From: Cytobacillus gottheilii
GTDB taxonomy: Bacteria > Bacillota > Bacilli > Bacillales > Cytobacillaceae
Assembly: GCF_900166665.1 (NCBI RefSeq)
Contig: NZ_LT800494.1
Span: 3,370,061 to 3,434,060, forward strand
Length of the DNA stretch: 64,000 bases
Reading direction: 5' to 3'
Shown here: positions 1-8,490 of the stretch, piece after piece
How positions within the stretch are numbered: position 1 is the stretch's first letter
Layout: each line of letters opens with the position of its first letter
Translations under genes and position numbers: made by a program
Notes under the pieces: model-generated
Told to the model about the DNA's origin: nothing
The model's input: the letters and a program-made list of their open reading frames with translations, nothing else
The model's database searches: none

Positions 1-296
1 CAAAACAAAGTGCCTTTATCATCGAGGAATTGCAATATATTTTAGAGACCATCCCTGTATTGCTGGAAAAACATTTTCCGCCCTTGTTTGAATTGGGCAT
101 TGATATAGGGATTGATACAAATGGAGCCATTTGGATCCTAGATATCAATTCAAAGCCCGGCAGAAAAGTAATGCTCACATTGTATCCAGAAAGCTCTGAT
201 GATCTATATAAAGCCCCCCTTCTATACGCTAACTATTTAGCTGATAAGAATCTGCCATCTAAGGAGGACCACCATGAAAAAACAATATCAAATTAG
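1..296 (+). CDS. YheC/YheD family spore-coat-associated protein, C-terminal part
   Basis: Only the C-terminus is present; the frame is open from base 3 with no stop, so the gene starts before the window. The visible part contains the motif ILDINSKPGRK, the same acidic/NSKPGR motif that ends the ATP-grasp-like fold of the next two genes, so this is a third paralogue. Members of this family (YheC, YheD in B. subtilis) are made in sporulation and associate with the spore; their chemistry is not established. The stop lies 23 bases inside the next gene, which implies translational coupling. Confidence 0.85.
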   Translation, partial: KQSAFIIEELQYILETIPVLLEKHFPPLFELGIDIGIDTNGAIWILDINSKPGRKVMLTLYPESSDDLYKAPLLYANYLADKNLPSKEDHHEKTISN

Positions 297-1635
297 CAGA
301 TCTGAGGATTTGCATAATACGATTATTGTACCAAGCAGCCTAAAGCTGCCACAGCAGATGAAAATAACATTTGGCACCCATTCAGCAGAAAACGTAGAAG
401 TAAAATCAGCAGGAAAAGAAGGAAGAGTCATCCTTAGCTCTGAGCTTGCAAAACGTTTATTACTTCCGGATCTAAAGGTGCCTCTTCATTTATTTATTGA
501 AGGAGAGGAAATGGTCATCGGACCGCTAATTGGCATTTTCACTTCCGGATTTACCTCCTTCCCAATGAGACCAATTGGTGATCGGACGATGTTTTTTGCC
601 AAGCTGCTGTCTGTGAAAAGCAACATAGGTGCGATTCCATTTGTTTTTGGAGAACAGCATATCAATTGGGAACAAGGCACGATTAATGGATACTTTTACT
701 TTAAAGAAGGCTGGATTACAATGGAAGTCCCTTACCCTAATGCTATTTATGATCGCTTGCCGAACCGAAAAACAGAAAGACAAAAGCAATATCGTGCCGT
801 TAAAGCACGGCTGCAGGAAGAATACTTCATTCCTTGGTATAACCCAGGATTTTTTAACAAGTTGGATATCAGTGAAAGACTTCAGCAAACTTCTGTAGAA
901 AAATACTTGCCGGAAACACATCCTTTCACTTCTTTTTCCATTGTTGAAAGAATGCTGGCTGACTATGGGCATGTTTATATGAAGCCAATAAACGGCAGCC
1001 TGGGACTGGGTATTCATCAGATTATTTATGATCGCCAAGGTGAGGCTTATTATTGCCGATACCGAGATGAAAATAAACAAAATAAATTGCAAAAGTTCAG
1101 CAGCCTTGAGGCTTTAAGTAAATACATTTTTAAAAGCAGAAATCTTAATAGTATGCTTGTTCAGCAAGGTATTCATTTAATCCGCAAAGAACAGCGTCCT
1201 ATTGATTTCCGTGTGCATACAAACAAAGATGAACATGGAGAGTGGCAGATTTCTGCCCTCGCAGCTAAGGTTGCCGGCCGGGGAAGTGTGACGACACATG
1301 TAAAAAGCGGTGGAGTCATTATGACAGCTGAAGAAATCTTTACAAACAAAGAGGAACAAAAACAGGCTGTAGATGCATTAAGTAAAGCAGCTCTAGAGAT
1401 AAGCAAAGCTTTGGAAGGAACAGTAGAAGGGCTAATCGGTGAAATCGGTTTTGATCTTGGACTCGACCGTCTGGGAAATGTATGGCTCTTCGAAGCTAAC
1501 AGCAAACCTGGCCGCTCTATTTTTAAACACCCTGAGCTGAGAGAATTTGACTTGCTGACCCGGAAGCTCAGCTTATCCTATGCTGTCTTTTTGACTGAAA
1601 AGTCCATCACTTCACCTGGGGAAGTTATTAAATGA
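274..1635 (+). CDS. YheC/YheD family spore-coat-associated protein
   Basis: The product has 453 residues, the usual size for the family. The start is set by AAGGAGG about 8 bases upstream. The N-terminal ~100 residues form the YheC/D-specific domain (IGPLIGIFTSGF). The C-terminal ~250 residues look ATP-grasp-like, with YMKPINGSLGLG (nucleotide loop type), IDFRVH and FEANSKPGRS near the end. It overlaps the upstream paralogue by 23 bases and the downstream one by 4, giving a three-gene operon. Family knowledge places it at the forespore or spore surface. No signal peptide or membrane segment is visible. The ATP-grasp ligase idea is an inference from fold motifs. Confidence 0.9.
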   Translation: MKKQYQISRSEDLHNTIIVPSSLKLPQQMKITFGTHSAENVEVKSAGKEGRVILSSELAKRLLLPDLKVPLHLFIEGEEMVIGPLIGIFTSGFTSFPMRPIGDRTMFFAKLLSVKSNIGAIPFVFGEQHINWEQGTINGYFYFKEGWITMEVPYPNAIYDRLPNRKTERQKQYRAVKARLQEEYFIPWYNPGFFNKLDISERLQQTSVEKYLPETHPFTSFSIVERMLADYGHVYMKPINGSLGLGIHQIIYDRQGEAYYCRYRDENKQNKLQKFSSLEALSKYIFKSRNLNSMLVQQGIHLIRKEQRPIDFRVHTNKDEHGEWQISALAAKVAGRGSVTTHVKSGGVIMTAEEIFTNKEEQKQAVDALSKAALEISKALEGTVEGLIGEIGFDLGLDRLGNVWLFEANSKPGRSIFKHPELREFDLLTRKLSLSYAVFLTEKSITSPGEVIK

Positions 1636-2825
1636 ATGTATTCTATTGCCTTTCTGACAAAAGCTGGTATAGCGATGAAGTCCTGACATTTGGAAGCAGC
1701 GGGAAGCCAGTTGAAAGGAGGGAGACAGGGAATCATGAGATGATTCCTTTCTCTCTCTCCTTAAAGGGCAACAGTGCTGGCCCCTTAGTCGGTATTTTAA
1801 CAGGTGAAGATAAACACGGAAACCTTGCCGGAAACGGACCTTTGTTTATGCGCCTGCAGAAAGAGCTCCTGCACCAAGGGGGAGTTTCTGTTGTGTTCAC
1901 CTCAAAACATTTGCACGAAAACGGTGTAAACGGCTTTCTTTATTTGCCTGCAGAAGAAAGATGGATTCCCGTGTCATGTCCATTGCCCCATTTAATTTAT
2001 AACCGAGCACCATTTCGAAAGCACGAAAATACACAAAGCTTTCATAAAGCTATTACAAATATTCGTAAAATGAATATCCCTTTCTTCAATCCAGGTTTTA
2101 TTGAAAAAAGAGAACTTTATGAGTTAATCAGTTCCTCAGAGGACTTAGCTCCATATTTGCCGGCCACCTTAACAAACCCCAATGCATCCCAGCTTGAATC
2201 GCTGCTTCAACAGTATAAGCGCGTCTATTTAAAACCTTCACGCGGAGCCAAAGGAAAAGGCATATATGTTGCAGAATGGAATGAAGACCATTCTATTGCG
2301 CTCACATCACACACTGCGCAATCTCTCTATCCCTCTTTTCAACTATTTTGGAAAGATATAGAAAGCCAGTTTAAATTTAAAGATTATATCGCTCAGGAAG
2401 CCATTTCCCCTGCTTTAATACACGGCTCCCGCTATGACTTTCGTATACTTGTACACTACGCTGATCACAGCTATAAAGTGACAGGAATTGGGCTGAGGGT
2501 CTCCAATTCTCAGCAGATTACCACACATATCCCGAACGGAGGAAAAATCCTTCCTTATACTCTCATTCAAACAAAGCAACATGATCAATTCATTGAGGAT
2601 ATTGCAGCAAAACTCGGACACCTCTTATCTGAAGCGTACGGTTTTTTTGGGGAATTCTCCATAGATGCCGGCATTTCAGACACAGGAGATTATTATCTTT
2701 ATGAGGTTAATTCCAAACCGATGAGTTTTGATGAAGAAGAAATCGAATCAAAAAGAATTCAGCAGCTTTGCACCCTGTTTTTTAAAGAAACTGGATTTAA
2801 ACCCTTTCAAAAGAGGATGAAATAA
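1632..2825 (+). CDS. YheC/YheD family spore-coat-associated protein
   Basis: The product has 397 residues and its ATG overlaps the preceding stop (ATGA). It shows the same order of motifs as its neighbour: GPLVGILTGED near residue 55, YLKPSRGAKGKGIY in the middle, YDFRILVHY, and YEVNSKPMS near the C-terminus. The last motif has lost the GR of NSKPGR seen in the other two copies, so the three paralogues have diverged at the putative active site. It is the last gene of the operon and is followed at once by a strong terminator. Confidence 0.9.
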   Translation: MNVFYCLSDKSWYSDEVLTFGSSGKPVERRETGNHEMIPFSLSLKGNSAGPLVGILTGEDKHGNLAGNGPLFMRLQKELLHQGGVSVVFTSKHLHENGVNGFLYLPAEERWIPVSCPLPHLIYNRAPFRKHENTQSFHKAITNIRKMNIPFFNPGFIEKRELYELISSSEDLAPYLPATLTNPNASQLESLLQQYKRVYLKPSRGAKGKGIYVAEWNEDHSIALTSHTAQSLYPSFQLFWKDIESQFKFKDYIAQEAISPALIHGSRYDFRILVHYADHSYKVTGIGLRVSNSQQITTHIPNGGKILPYTLIQTKQHDQFIEDIAAKLGHLLSEAYGFFGEFSIDAGISDTGDYYLYEVNSKPMSFDEEEIESKRIQQLCTLFFKETGFKPFQKRMK

Positions 2826-2856
2826 AGCCAGGCGAAACCTTCGCCTGGCTTTTTTA
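2826..2856 (+). terminator. Intrinsic terminator of the yheC/D operon
   Basis: There is a perfect 11-bp stem (AGCCAGGCGAA with TTCGCCTGGCT), a 3-base loop and then five T. It begins directly after the stop codon. Confidence 0.95.
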
Positions 2857-2867
2857 CAGCTTTATCT

Positions 2868-2990
2868 TTAGGAACGTTTTGAGTTTGTAAAGGATTGAAA
2901 CTGCTGTTTTAATTTTTGACGAGCGTCTTTATTTCTCATTAAGTAAGCTGCTCCTAATGCTACTGTTGTAAATGCTAATTTATTTTTCAT
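2868..2990 (-). CDS. Small 40-residue protein with hydrophobic N-terminus
   Basis: A short gene reads leftward: ATG at 2990 preceded by GGAGG 7 bases upstream, 40 codons, TAA. The product starts MKNKLAFTTVALGAAY, a short hydrophobic stretch with an ALGAA core, followed by a basic tail rich in K, R and Q (RNKDARQKLKQQF). It resembles the tiny YrzQ/DUF3918-type proteins of Bacillus, but that is only a resemblance of pattern. It faces the yheC/D operon and shares its terminator region. Function unknown. Confidence 0.6.
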   Translation of the reverse strand: MKNKLAFTTVALGAAYLMRNKDARQKLKQQFQSFTNSKRS

Positions 2991-3197
2991 AAAGAATCCC
3001 TCCTGAATGTATCATATTGTTTCTATTCCCTCTATTTCAGAAAAAAAACACTTGTCACGAATAGGCATGACTAACTGTAAGTTTCCCTGAGAATACGCCG
3101 TTTAATCTGCTTAAACAGAAAAGTTATTTTCCTTGTATTTAATTGTTGGGATTTTAATTATAAGCAGTTACAATTGAGTATAAAAGGGGGAATATTC

Positions 3198-3407
3198 GTG
3201 CTTCAGCATTTTCAGTTTAAACCTTTATACAATGCTTCACAGCTTCCAGGATGGACCATTCATTTTTATTTTGAAAAACAAAAGTATGATGGTGTTTATC
3301 ATCAGGATGGCAAAATTGAATGGACACATTCCGAACCTCCTGCACAGGATCTCGATAAAATTAAATCGCAAATTCATGAATTAATGCTTTTTCATGTATA
3401 CGAATAG
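3198..3407 (+). CDS. yheE: YheE-like small protein (DUF5342 type)
   Basis: The product has 69 residues starting at GTG 3198, chosen because GGGGG lies 7 bases upstream; an in-frame TTG at 3174 has no ribosome site. It contains the family pattern HFQFKPLY...PGWTIHFYF...YDGVYHQDGKIEWT. YheE of B. subtilis lies beside yheC/yheD, so position supports the assignment. No function is known. The protein is acidic at the C-terminus and has no membrane segment. Confidence 0.75.
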   Translation: MLQHFQFKPLYNASQLPGWTIHFYFEKQKYDGVYHQDGKIEWTHSEPPAQDLDKIKSQIHELMLFHVYE

Positions 3408-3501
3408 GCTTTATCTTTTTTTCAAAGGCTATGTATAAGCACTTCTGAGCATATGTTAGTTGCTCAATGCTAATTTGCCTTTCTAAAAAGGAGTTTTTTT
3501 T

Positions 3502-3702
3502 ATGAGCAGACATAAAAAGAAGAATATGCCGCAAGACCTGCAATATGAAGGAAAAGACAAAGTTTATATGGACGTTGACCGTATGATCAATGAAGGTTTA
3601 TCGGGCGGATCCGTTCATAGAAAAGATGAGTTTGCCAATATTGAGGAAGCCGTTGATTTTCCGGAAGAAACACCGCCGCATAATTCTGAATTGAATCGAT
3701 AA
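3502..3702 (+). CDS. Conserved small acidic protein of unknown function
   Basis: The product has 66 residues with AAAAAGGAG about 9 bases before the ATG. It begins with a basic cluster (SRHKKKN) and continues with an acidic body (YEGKDKVYMDVDRMINEGLS, then FPEETPP). I recall similar small proteins in many Bacillaceae, often mislabelled as multidrug ABC components; no ATPase motif is present here. It is monocistronic, with its own terminator just after the stop. Confidence 0.65.
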   Translation: MSRHKKKNMPQDLQYEGKDKVYMDVDRMINEGLSGGSVHRKDEFANIEEAVDFPEETPPHNSELNR

Positions 3703-3707
3703 GCGAA

Positions 3708-3742
3708 AAAGGACATTTGAAAATCTTCAATGTCCTTTCTTT
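3708..3742 (+). terminator. Intrinsic terminator
   Basis: The 10-bp stem AAAGGACATT/AATGTCCTTT closes a loop that can add TGAA/TTCA pairs; TCTTTG follows. It lies 6 bases after the preceding stop. Confidence 0.8.
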
Positions 3743-3830
3743 GTATGCTAAAAATGTACACTAACCTTAAAACTATTTCATAACCAAGGTTATGCTATAA
3801 TTTTTTTAAAAGGAAAATCGAGGTTTTATC

Positions 3831-4721
3831 ATGCTCTTAAAAATACATCGTCATTATCCCCATTCGATTTTAAGCGACTCTGTCCAAAATAAAATTGAAT
3901 ATCATTGGTTTCAGGAAGACACTCAATGGTTAGGCATTCGGAAGGCTGATTTAACAGATGAAGAACTATATTTATTACAGACATTATTTCCAGCGCAAAT
4001 ATTAAATCAGAATCATTCACCTGCTGCCGAGTCATGGCGCCAATTTTTAGCAGAGGACGGGGCATATCCAGATCATTCGAAAGATGCAGACTATCGAATT
4101 ATTCACTTTTCTCTTACAAAAGGCGACTGGACTCCCTACGATTTTGAAACAGCCTTTAAAGGTTTTTTTCACCAAAGTATGATCATGTTTTGGAAGAATA
4201 AGTTCGAAGGCGCCATTATTGAAGAATATAATCATCACTCACCTCAATCAGATGAATTTGAAGGAATCTGCCATGCGATTGAGAGTGATTTCTTAACGGA
4301 TTTAACATTATACATTGGTACACCGCAACGAGTTACAAAAGATTTACCAAGAAACTTTCAACATGATCAGACCATATTTGAAACAGTAAAAAAAGAAAAC
4401 CAAGCTGAAAAGATCTTTACATTTGAGACTCTTCTTCCCGTCATCCTTATTAATGAAATGCCAGAATACATACAGAACAGTCTGCTGGCTAGATTTTCAT
4501 TTCTTTTGGATGACCAAGAACTTTTAACTACTATAATGTTCTTCTTGAATAATGGGTCCAATGCTTCCATGACTGCGAAAAAATTATTTATTCACCGCAA
4601 TACACTGCAGTATAGACTGGATAAGTTTAGTGAAAAAACAGGGATTAATCTAAAAGACTTTAAACAGGCATCTACCGTTTATCTTGCCTGTTTGTACTTA
4701 AAGCAAAGCAGCAAAGAATAA
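3831..4721 (+). CDS. PucR/CdaR-type transcriptional regulator
   Basis: The product has 296 residues. The last ~60 form the helix-turn-helix of the PucR/CdaR (sugar-diacid regulator) family: NNGSNASMTAKKLFIHRNTL, then QYRLDKFSEKTGINLKD. The N-terminal ~230 residues have no motif I recognise and would be the ligand-sensing part. It precedes msmX, co-directional with a 155-base gap that holds a cre-like site. This linkage occurs in other Bacillus genomes as I recall it, but the ligand is unknown. Confidence 0.75.
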   Translation: MLLKIHRHYPHSILSDSVQNKIEYHWFQEDTQWLGIRKADLTDEELYLLQTLFPAQILNQNHSPAAESWRQFLAEDGAYPDHSKDADYRIIHFSLTKGDWTPYDFETAFKGFFHQSMIMFWKNKFEGAIIEEYNHHSPQSDEFEGICHAIESDFLTDLTLYIGTPQRVTKDLPRNFQHDQTIFETVKKENQAEKIFTFETLLPVILINEMPEYIQNSLLARFSFLLDDQELLTTIMFFLNNGSNASMTAKKLFIHRNTLQYRLDKFSEKTGINLKDFKQASTVYLACLYLKQSSKE

Positions 4722-4780
4722 CTCTTCACTATTGGTTTTGCCAATTGTGTATAGCATTTAAAATCTTTTTCAGCACATTG

Positions 4781-4796
4781 CATAAAACGCTTTCAT
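4781..4796 (+). promoter_or_regulatory. cre-like catabolite site upstream of msmX
   Basis: CATAAAACGCTTTCAT reads on the other strand as ATGAAAGCGTTTTATG. It keeps the TGAAANCG core of the CcpA site with mismatches only in the right arm. It lies 80 bases before the msmX start. Confidence 0.5.
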
Positions 4797-4876
4797 TTTC
4801 TTTGTGCATGTTTCCCATATGGTTTTAGAAGCATGTGTTTTACAATAAACCTATCTAAAACGGGGAGCTGATACAT

Positions 4877-5974
4877 ATGGCAGAATTGAAATTAGACCAC
4901 ATCTATAAAATTTATGATAATAAGGTAACAGCTGTAGAAGATTTTAATTTGCATATTAAAGATAAGGAATTTATTGTCTTTGTTGGACCTTCTGGATGCG
5001 GAAAGTCAACAACACTTAGAATGATTGCCGGACTTGAAGAAATTTCTCAAGGTGATTTTTATATTGATGAGAAACGTGTAAATGATGTTGCCCCTAAGGA
5101 TCGTGACATCGCCATGGTATTCCAGAACTATGCACTATATCCACATATGAGTGTATATGATAATATGGCTTTTGGATTAAAGCTGCGGAAGTTTCCAAAG
5201 GAAGAAATTGATCGCCGTGTGCAGGATGCAGCAAAAATTCTTGGGCTTGAAGCCTATTTAGAACGAAAGCCAAAGGCTTTATCAGGCGGACAGCGTCAGC
5301 GTGTAGCATTAGGACGCGCGATTGTCCGAGATGCTAAGGTATTCTTAATGGATGAGCCGCTCTCCAACCTGGATGCTAAGCTTCGTGTACAAATGAGAGC
5401 TGAAATCGCCAAGCTTCATCAGCGACTGCAAACAACTACAATTTATGTTACGCATGACCAAACAGAAGCAATGACTATGGCGACTCGTCTCGTAGTTATG
5501 AAAGATGGCATCATCCAGCAAGTCGGAGCACCAAAAGAAGTATATGAAAAACCTGAAAATGTATTTGTCGGCGGCTTTATTGGCTCACCTGCTATGAACT
5601 TTTTCAATGGCAAGTTAAAGGAAGGCAAATTTCATATTGGCGATGTGGCCCTGGCTGTTCCAGAAGGAAAATTAAAGGCACTTCGTGAACAAGGTTATGA
5701 AGGGAAAGACATTATTTTTGGCATTCGCCCTGAGGATATTCATGATGAGCAGCTTATGATTGAATCATTTCCAGAGACGACCATTCAAGCCAAAATTGAT
5801 GTTTCCGAACTAACTGGAGCTGAAACGATGATTTACGCAAGCCTGGCAGGTCAGGATTATATTGCACGTGTTGATTCCCGTTCTGATATTAAACCAGGAC
5901 AGTCTCTGCAGCTTGCATTTGATATGAACAAAGGTCATTTCTTTGATGCTGGCACTGAACAGAGAATTCGCTAA
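4877..5974 (+). CDS. msmX: Multi-sugar ABC transporter ATPase (MsmX/UgpC family)
   Basis: The product has 365 residues, the normal length. Walker A is GPSGCGKST near residue 37, followed by Q-loop QNYALYPHMS, signature LSGGQRQRVALGRA, Walker B VFLMDEPLSNLD and switch histidine THDQTEAM. The C-terminal ~130 residues form the MalK/UgpC regulatory OB domain (FGIRPEDIHD). In B. subtilis MsmX energises several carbohydrate importers encoded elsewhere; here too no permease genes are adjacent. The ribosome site GGGGAGCTG precedes ATG. A single-gene transcript bounded by terminators is likely. Confidence 0.93.
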   Translation: MAELKLDHIYKIYDNKVTAVEDFNLHIKDKEFIVFVGPSGCGKSTTLRMIAGLEEISQGDFYIDEKRVNDVAPKDRDIAMVFQNYALYPHMSVYDNMAFGLKLRKFPKEEIDRRVQDAAKILGLEAYLERKPKALSGGQRQRVALGRAIVRDAKVFLMDEPLSNLDAKLRVQMRAEIAKLHQRLQTTTIYVTHDQTEAMTMATRLVVMKDGIIQQVGAPKEVYEKPENVFVGGFIGSPAMNFFNGKLKEGKFHIGDVALAVPEGKLKALREQGYEGKDIIFGIRPEDIHDEQLMIESFPETTIQAKIDVSELTGAETMIYASLAGQDYIARVDSRSDIKPGQSLQLAFDMNKGHFFDAGTEQRIR

Positions 5975-5989
5975 TTTAGGTTAATGTAA

Positions 5990-6025
5990 AATAAATCCCC
6001 GGGTTGATTCATCCGGGGATTTATT
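5990..6025. terminator. Bidirectional terminator between msmX and the TRAP/hxl operon
   Basis: A 13-bp stem, AATAAATCCCCGG with CCGGGGATTTATT, encloses a 10-base loop. A/T tracts on both sides let it end transcription of the convergent genes from either direction. Confidence 0.85.
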
Positions 6026-6048
6026 ATTTAAAGAGTTTTATATTTGCA

Positions 6049-6666
6049 TTATTGAAGAGTTGCTTTCATCGTGCGTGCAGCCGCCGCCGGGTTTTCCGCA
6101 CCTGTTAGAGAGCTGCCAGCGATGATGATATCTGGCTTGTGGTCAGCAATATCCCGTACATTATCCAGCTTAATTCCACCTGCTACTGCCACATCAAAAT
6201 CAAAGCCTGACACTAGAGAAAACAATTCTGTGTTAAACTTCCCTACGGTTTGCTGATCTTTACCTACATGCAAACTGACAAGCTTGACACCAAGTTCTTT
6301 AAGCTCCTCTATTCTTGCCCTCGAATGAACCTCTAATAAATCTACCATGACCTGTTTACCCATTTCGCGGGCAGCCTGCAATGTATCCTTTATGGTCAGA
6401 TCTGATGAAAACGCCATGACGGTTGTAATATCTGCACCTGCTTCAAAGGCTTGTCGAGCTTCATGCTTACCTGCATCACATGTCTTCATATCAGCAAGGA
6501 TCATTTTGTCTGGAAAAAGGGTGCGCAATTCTCGAATGATAGACATTCCGTACTCTTTAATGACACCTGTTCCAACCTCGATAATATCAATGCTCTCCTC
6601 TGTTTCTTTCGCAATGGTCATACACTTCTCTTTTGTTAATCGATCTAATGCCAGCTGTAATTTCAC
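6049..6666 (-). CDS. hxlA: Hexulose-phosphate synthase / 3-keto-acid-6-phosphate decarboxylase family enzyme
   Basis: The product has 205 residues, a single (beta/alpha)8 barrel of the OMP-decarboxylase suprafamily. Visible motifs are LQLALD (first Asp), DIIEVGT, LADMKTCDAGK (catalytic D-x-K-x-x-D), MVDLLEV, LHVGKDQQ and AVAGGIKLD/IAGSSLTGA (phosphate site). The Asp in VDL matches hexulose-6-phosphate synthase, whereas DAGK resembles 3-keto-L-gulonate-6-phosphate decarboxylase, so the reaction is ambiguous. The start is GTG, with AGGTG 6 bases upstream. It is the last gene of the leftward operon. The symbol is provisional: neither formaldehyde condensation nor decarboxylation is proven. Confidence 0.8.
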   Translation of the reverse strand: MKLQLALDRLTKEKCMTIAKETEESIDIIEVGTGVIKEYGMSIIRELRTLFPDKMILADMKTCDAGKHEARQAFEAGADITTVMAFSSDLTIKDTLQAAREMGKQVMVDLLEVHSRARIEELKELGVKLVSLHVGKDQQTVGKFNTELFSLVSGFDFDVAVAGGIKLDNVRDIADHKPDIIIAGSSLTGAENPAAAARTMKATLQ

Positions 6667-6687
6667 TATAACACCTCATTTCGCTTT

Positions 6688-6809
6688 CGTTCCACAACGG
6701 CCAATTCCTGATACAGTTGAGTGATCTATTATTATCTTTCAATCCGTTCCACAACGGCCAATTCCTGATACAGTTGAGTGATCTATTATTATCTTTCAAT
6801 CCGTTCCAC
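6688..6809. repeat. 57-bp tandem duplication at the kinase/hxlA junction
   Basis: Bases 6688-6744 and 6745-6801 are identical 57-mers, followed by 8 bases of a third copy (CGTTCCAC). The unit is 19 codons long. It carries the kinase stop codons, so the second copy forms extra spacer before the hxlA ribosome site. Confidence 0.97.
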
Positions 6810-7739
6810 TTCTCCCAGTCTAGCCTGAACATCATGCAAATAGGGCAAGCCTTCATTATCTCCCTTAACCGAAACAACCATGGAACCAATCGTATTCGCA
6901 AAATGAAGACTCTTTTCAAGAGACCACTGATGTAAAAATCCATAAATGAAACCTGCATTAAATCCATCCCCTGCTCCAACCGTGTCAACGACCTTTGCCG
7001 CTTTCACAGGCGCAGCATTCACAGTATTACCTTCCATATACCCAACAGAGCCTTTATCGCCTTGCTTTATTGCAATCACTGAAATTCCTAGTTCTCTCGC
7101 TTTTTCGATGATTATGGCTGGATCCTTTTCGCTGAGAATAATTTCCATTTCTTCATCACCAGCTAGTAAAATATCGACGTGCGGAAGAATTTCTAATAGT
7201 ACTTTGCGGGCCTCTTCCTTACTCCACATGCGAAGGCGAATATTAGGATCAAACGAAACCTTCACGCCATTTTTTTTGGCGTATTCAATCGCCTTCTTAA
7301 TCACTCCAATGTTTTTCTCGCCTATTGCAGGATAGATGCCTGTAATATGAAGAATTTTTGCCTGACTGATATACGTTTCATCTAAGTCCTGCCCTGTCAT
7401 TGTCAATGTCGGTGACTTATCTCGGTAGAAAAAGGTTCGTACATTGCCGTCTTCCATGATCTCTTTGAAATTAACGGAAGTCGGATAGCCGTCTACAAAT
7501 TCAACTTGTGAAACATCGATGCCTTCTCCGCGGGCATAATTTAGAATATACCTTCCAAATTCATCATTCCCCAGTCTGCTGATGAAGCCAGCTTTTAAGC
7601 CAAGACGGGCACAGCCAATCGCTGTGTTAAGCTCTGCACCGCCTATTCTTTTCTCAAAACTGTTTACAAATTTCATCGGACCTGTTGCTGTTGGGTTAAA
7701 TGCGATCATCGCTTCCCCAATCGTAATAATATCCATCAT
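6789..7739 (-). CDS. kdgK: PfkB-family sugar(-acid) kinase, 2-keto-3-deoxygluconate kinase-like
   Basis: The product has 316 residues. PfkB signature 1 is GGAELNTAIGCARLG near residue 34 and signature 2 is DTVGAGDGFNAGFIYG near residue 250, with the GAGD catalytic Asp. The N-terminus DIITIGEAMIAF is typical of KDG kinases and related 2-ketogluconate/fructose kinases. ATP phosphorylates the terminal hydroxyl of an imported sugar or sugar acid; which one cannot be told from sequence. ATGATG follows GGAGG by 7 bases. The C-terminal end is altered by a tandem duplication: reading on past the stops gives a coherent extension, so the natural C-terminus may once have been longer. Confidence 0.82.
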   Translation of the reverse strand: MMDIITIGEAMIAFNPTATGPMKFVNSFEKRIGGAELNTAIGCARLGLKAGFISRLGNDEFGRYILNYARGEGIDVSQVEFVDGYPTSVNFKEIMEDGNVRTFFYRDKSPTLTMTGQDLDETYISQAKILHITGIYPAIGEKNIGVIKKAIEYAKKNGVKVSFDPNIRLRMWSKEEARKVLLEILPHVDILLAGDEEMEIILSEKDPAIIIEKARELGISVIAIKQGDKGSVGYMEGNTVNAAPVKAAKVVDTVGAGDGFNAGFIYGFLHQWSLEKSLHFANTIGSMVVSVKGDNEGLPYLHDVQARLGEVERIER

Positions 7740-7787
7740 GTTGAAGCCTCCAAACTTTTGTCCCCTGATTCTTTCTCTTGGAGAATA

Positions 7788-8462
7788 CTACTCTTGCTTT
7801 TTTTGAAACAATTCGATTTCTCCCTTGTTGGCAACAATCACTTTGTCTGCCATATCTGCAAAAATCCCCGTGTCCACTACTCCAACCAATTTAACTAATG
7901 TTTCATGTAATCTAGCAGCATCATCGATGTGGCCAAAGGAACAATCAAGGATGTAGTTCCTATTATCACTAATAAAAACTTCCCCATCTTTTCTTCTTAA
8001 TACTGGGTCACCGCCTAGCTTTTTAATATATTCAGCGGTGACTTCAAAACCAAACGTCAAAACTTCAACCGGCAGTGGAAACCGTCCTAATGTGGAAACC
8101 ACTTTCGATGAATCCGCAATAATAATCAGCTCATCTGCACAAGCATCGACTACTTTTTCTCGAACGAGCGATCCGCCGCCTCCTTTGATGAGATTCAAGG
8201 AGGGATCAATTTCATCGGCTCCATCAATCGCCAAATCAATATGTGTGGTTACTGAAAAATCTACTAGCGGAATGCCTAATTCTTTTGCTAGCTTCTCCGT
8301 CTTTTTCGATGAAGGAATTCCTTGTATTTGGAGCCCTTCTTGAACCCGTCTCCCAAGCGCATGAAGCATGAAATCAACGGTTGATCCTGAGCCTAAACCA
8401 ACAGTCATGCCATTTTTCACATATTTCACAGCTTCCTCAGCAGCTATACGTTTATCGTCCAT
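7788..8462 (-). CDS. rpiA: Ribose-5-phosphate isomerase A
   Basis: The product has about 224 residues with GLGSGSTVDFM (phosphate loop), DGADEID and IKGGGGSLVREKVV, the last holding the catalytic Glu and Lys of RpiA. It interconverts ribulose-5-P and ribose-5-P. The start could be ATG 8462 or TTG 8471, because GAGGAG sits 3 bases before the TTG and 12 before the ATG. Having rpiA inside a sugar operon suggests that the pathway delivers a pentulose-5-phosphate, with ribulose-5-P the obvious candidate. Confidence 0.9.
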   Translation of the reverse strand: MDDKRIAAEEAVKYVKNGMTVGLGSGSTVDFMLHALGRRVQEGLQIQGIPSSKKTEKLAKELGIPLVDFSVTTHIDLAIDGADEIDPSLNLIKGGGGSLVREKVVDACADELIIIADSSKVVSTLGRFPLPVEVLTFGFEVTAEYIKKLGGDPVLRRKDGEVFISDNRNYILDCSFGHIDDAARLHETLVKLVGVVDTGIFADMADKVIVANKGEIELFQKKQE

Positions 8463-8490
8463 AGTAAACAATCACTCCTCAAACATTAAC

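Noticed and set aside
526-1092. Long antisense frame inside the yheC/D gene
   Set aside because: It is opposite a confident gene, has no ribosome site and no recognisable domain.
6587-6988. Minus-strand reading frame with two copies of NNRSLNCIRNWPLWN
   Set aside because: It is an out-of-frame shadow of the kinase and hxlA genes created by the 57-bp duplication, with no ribosome site.
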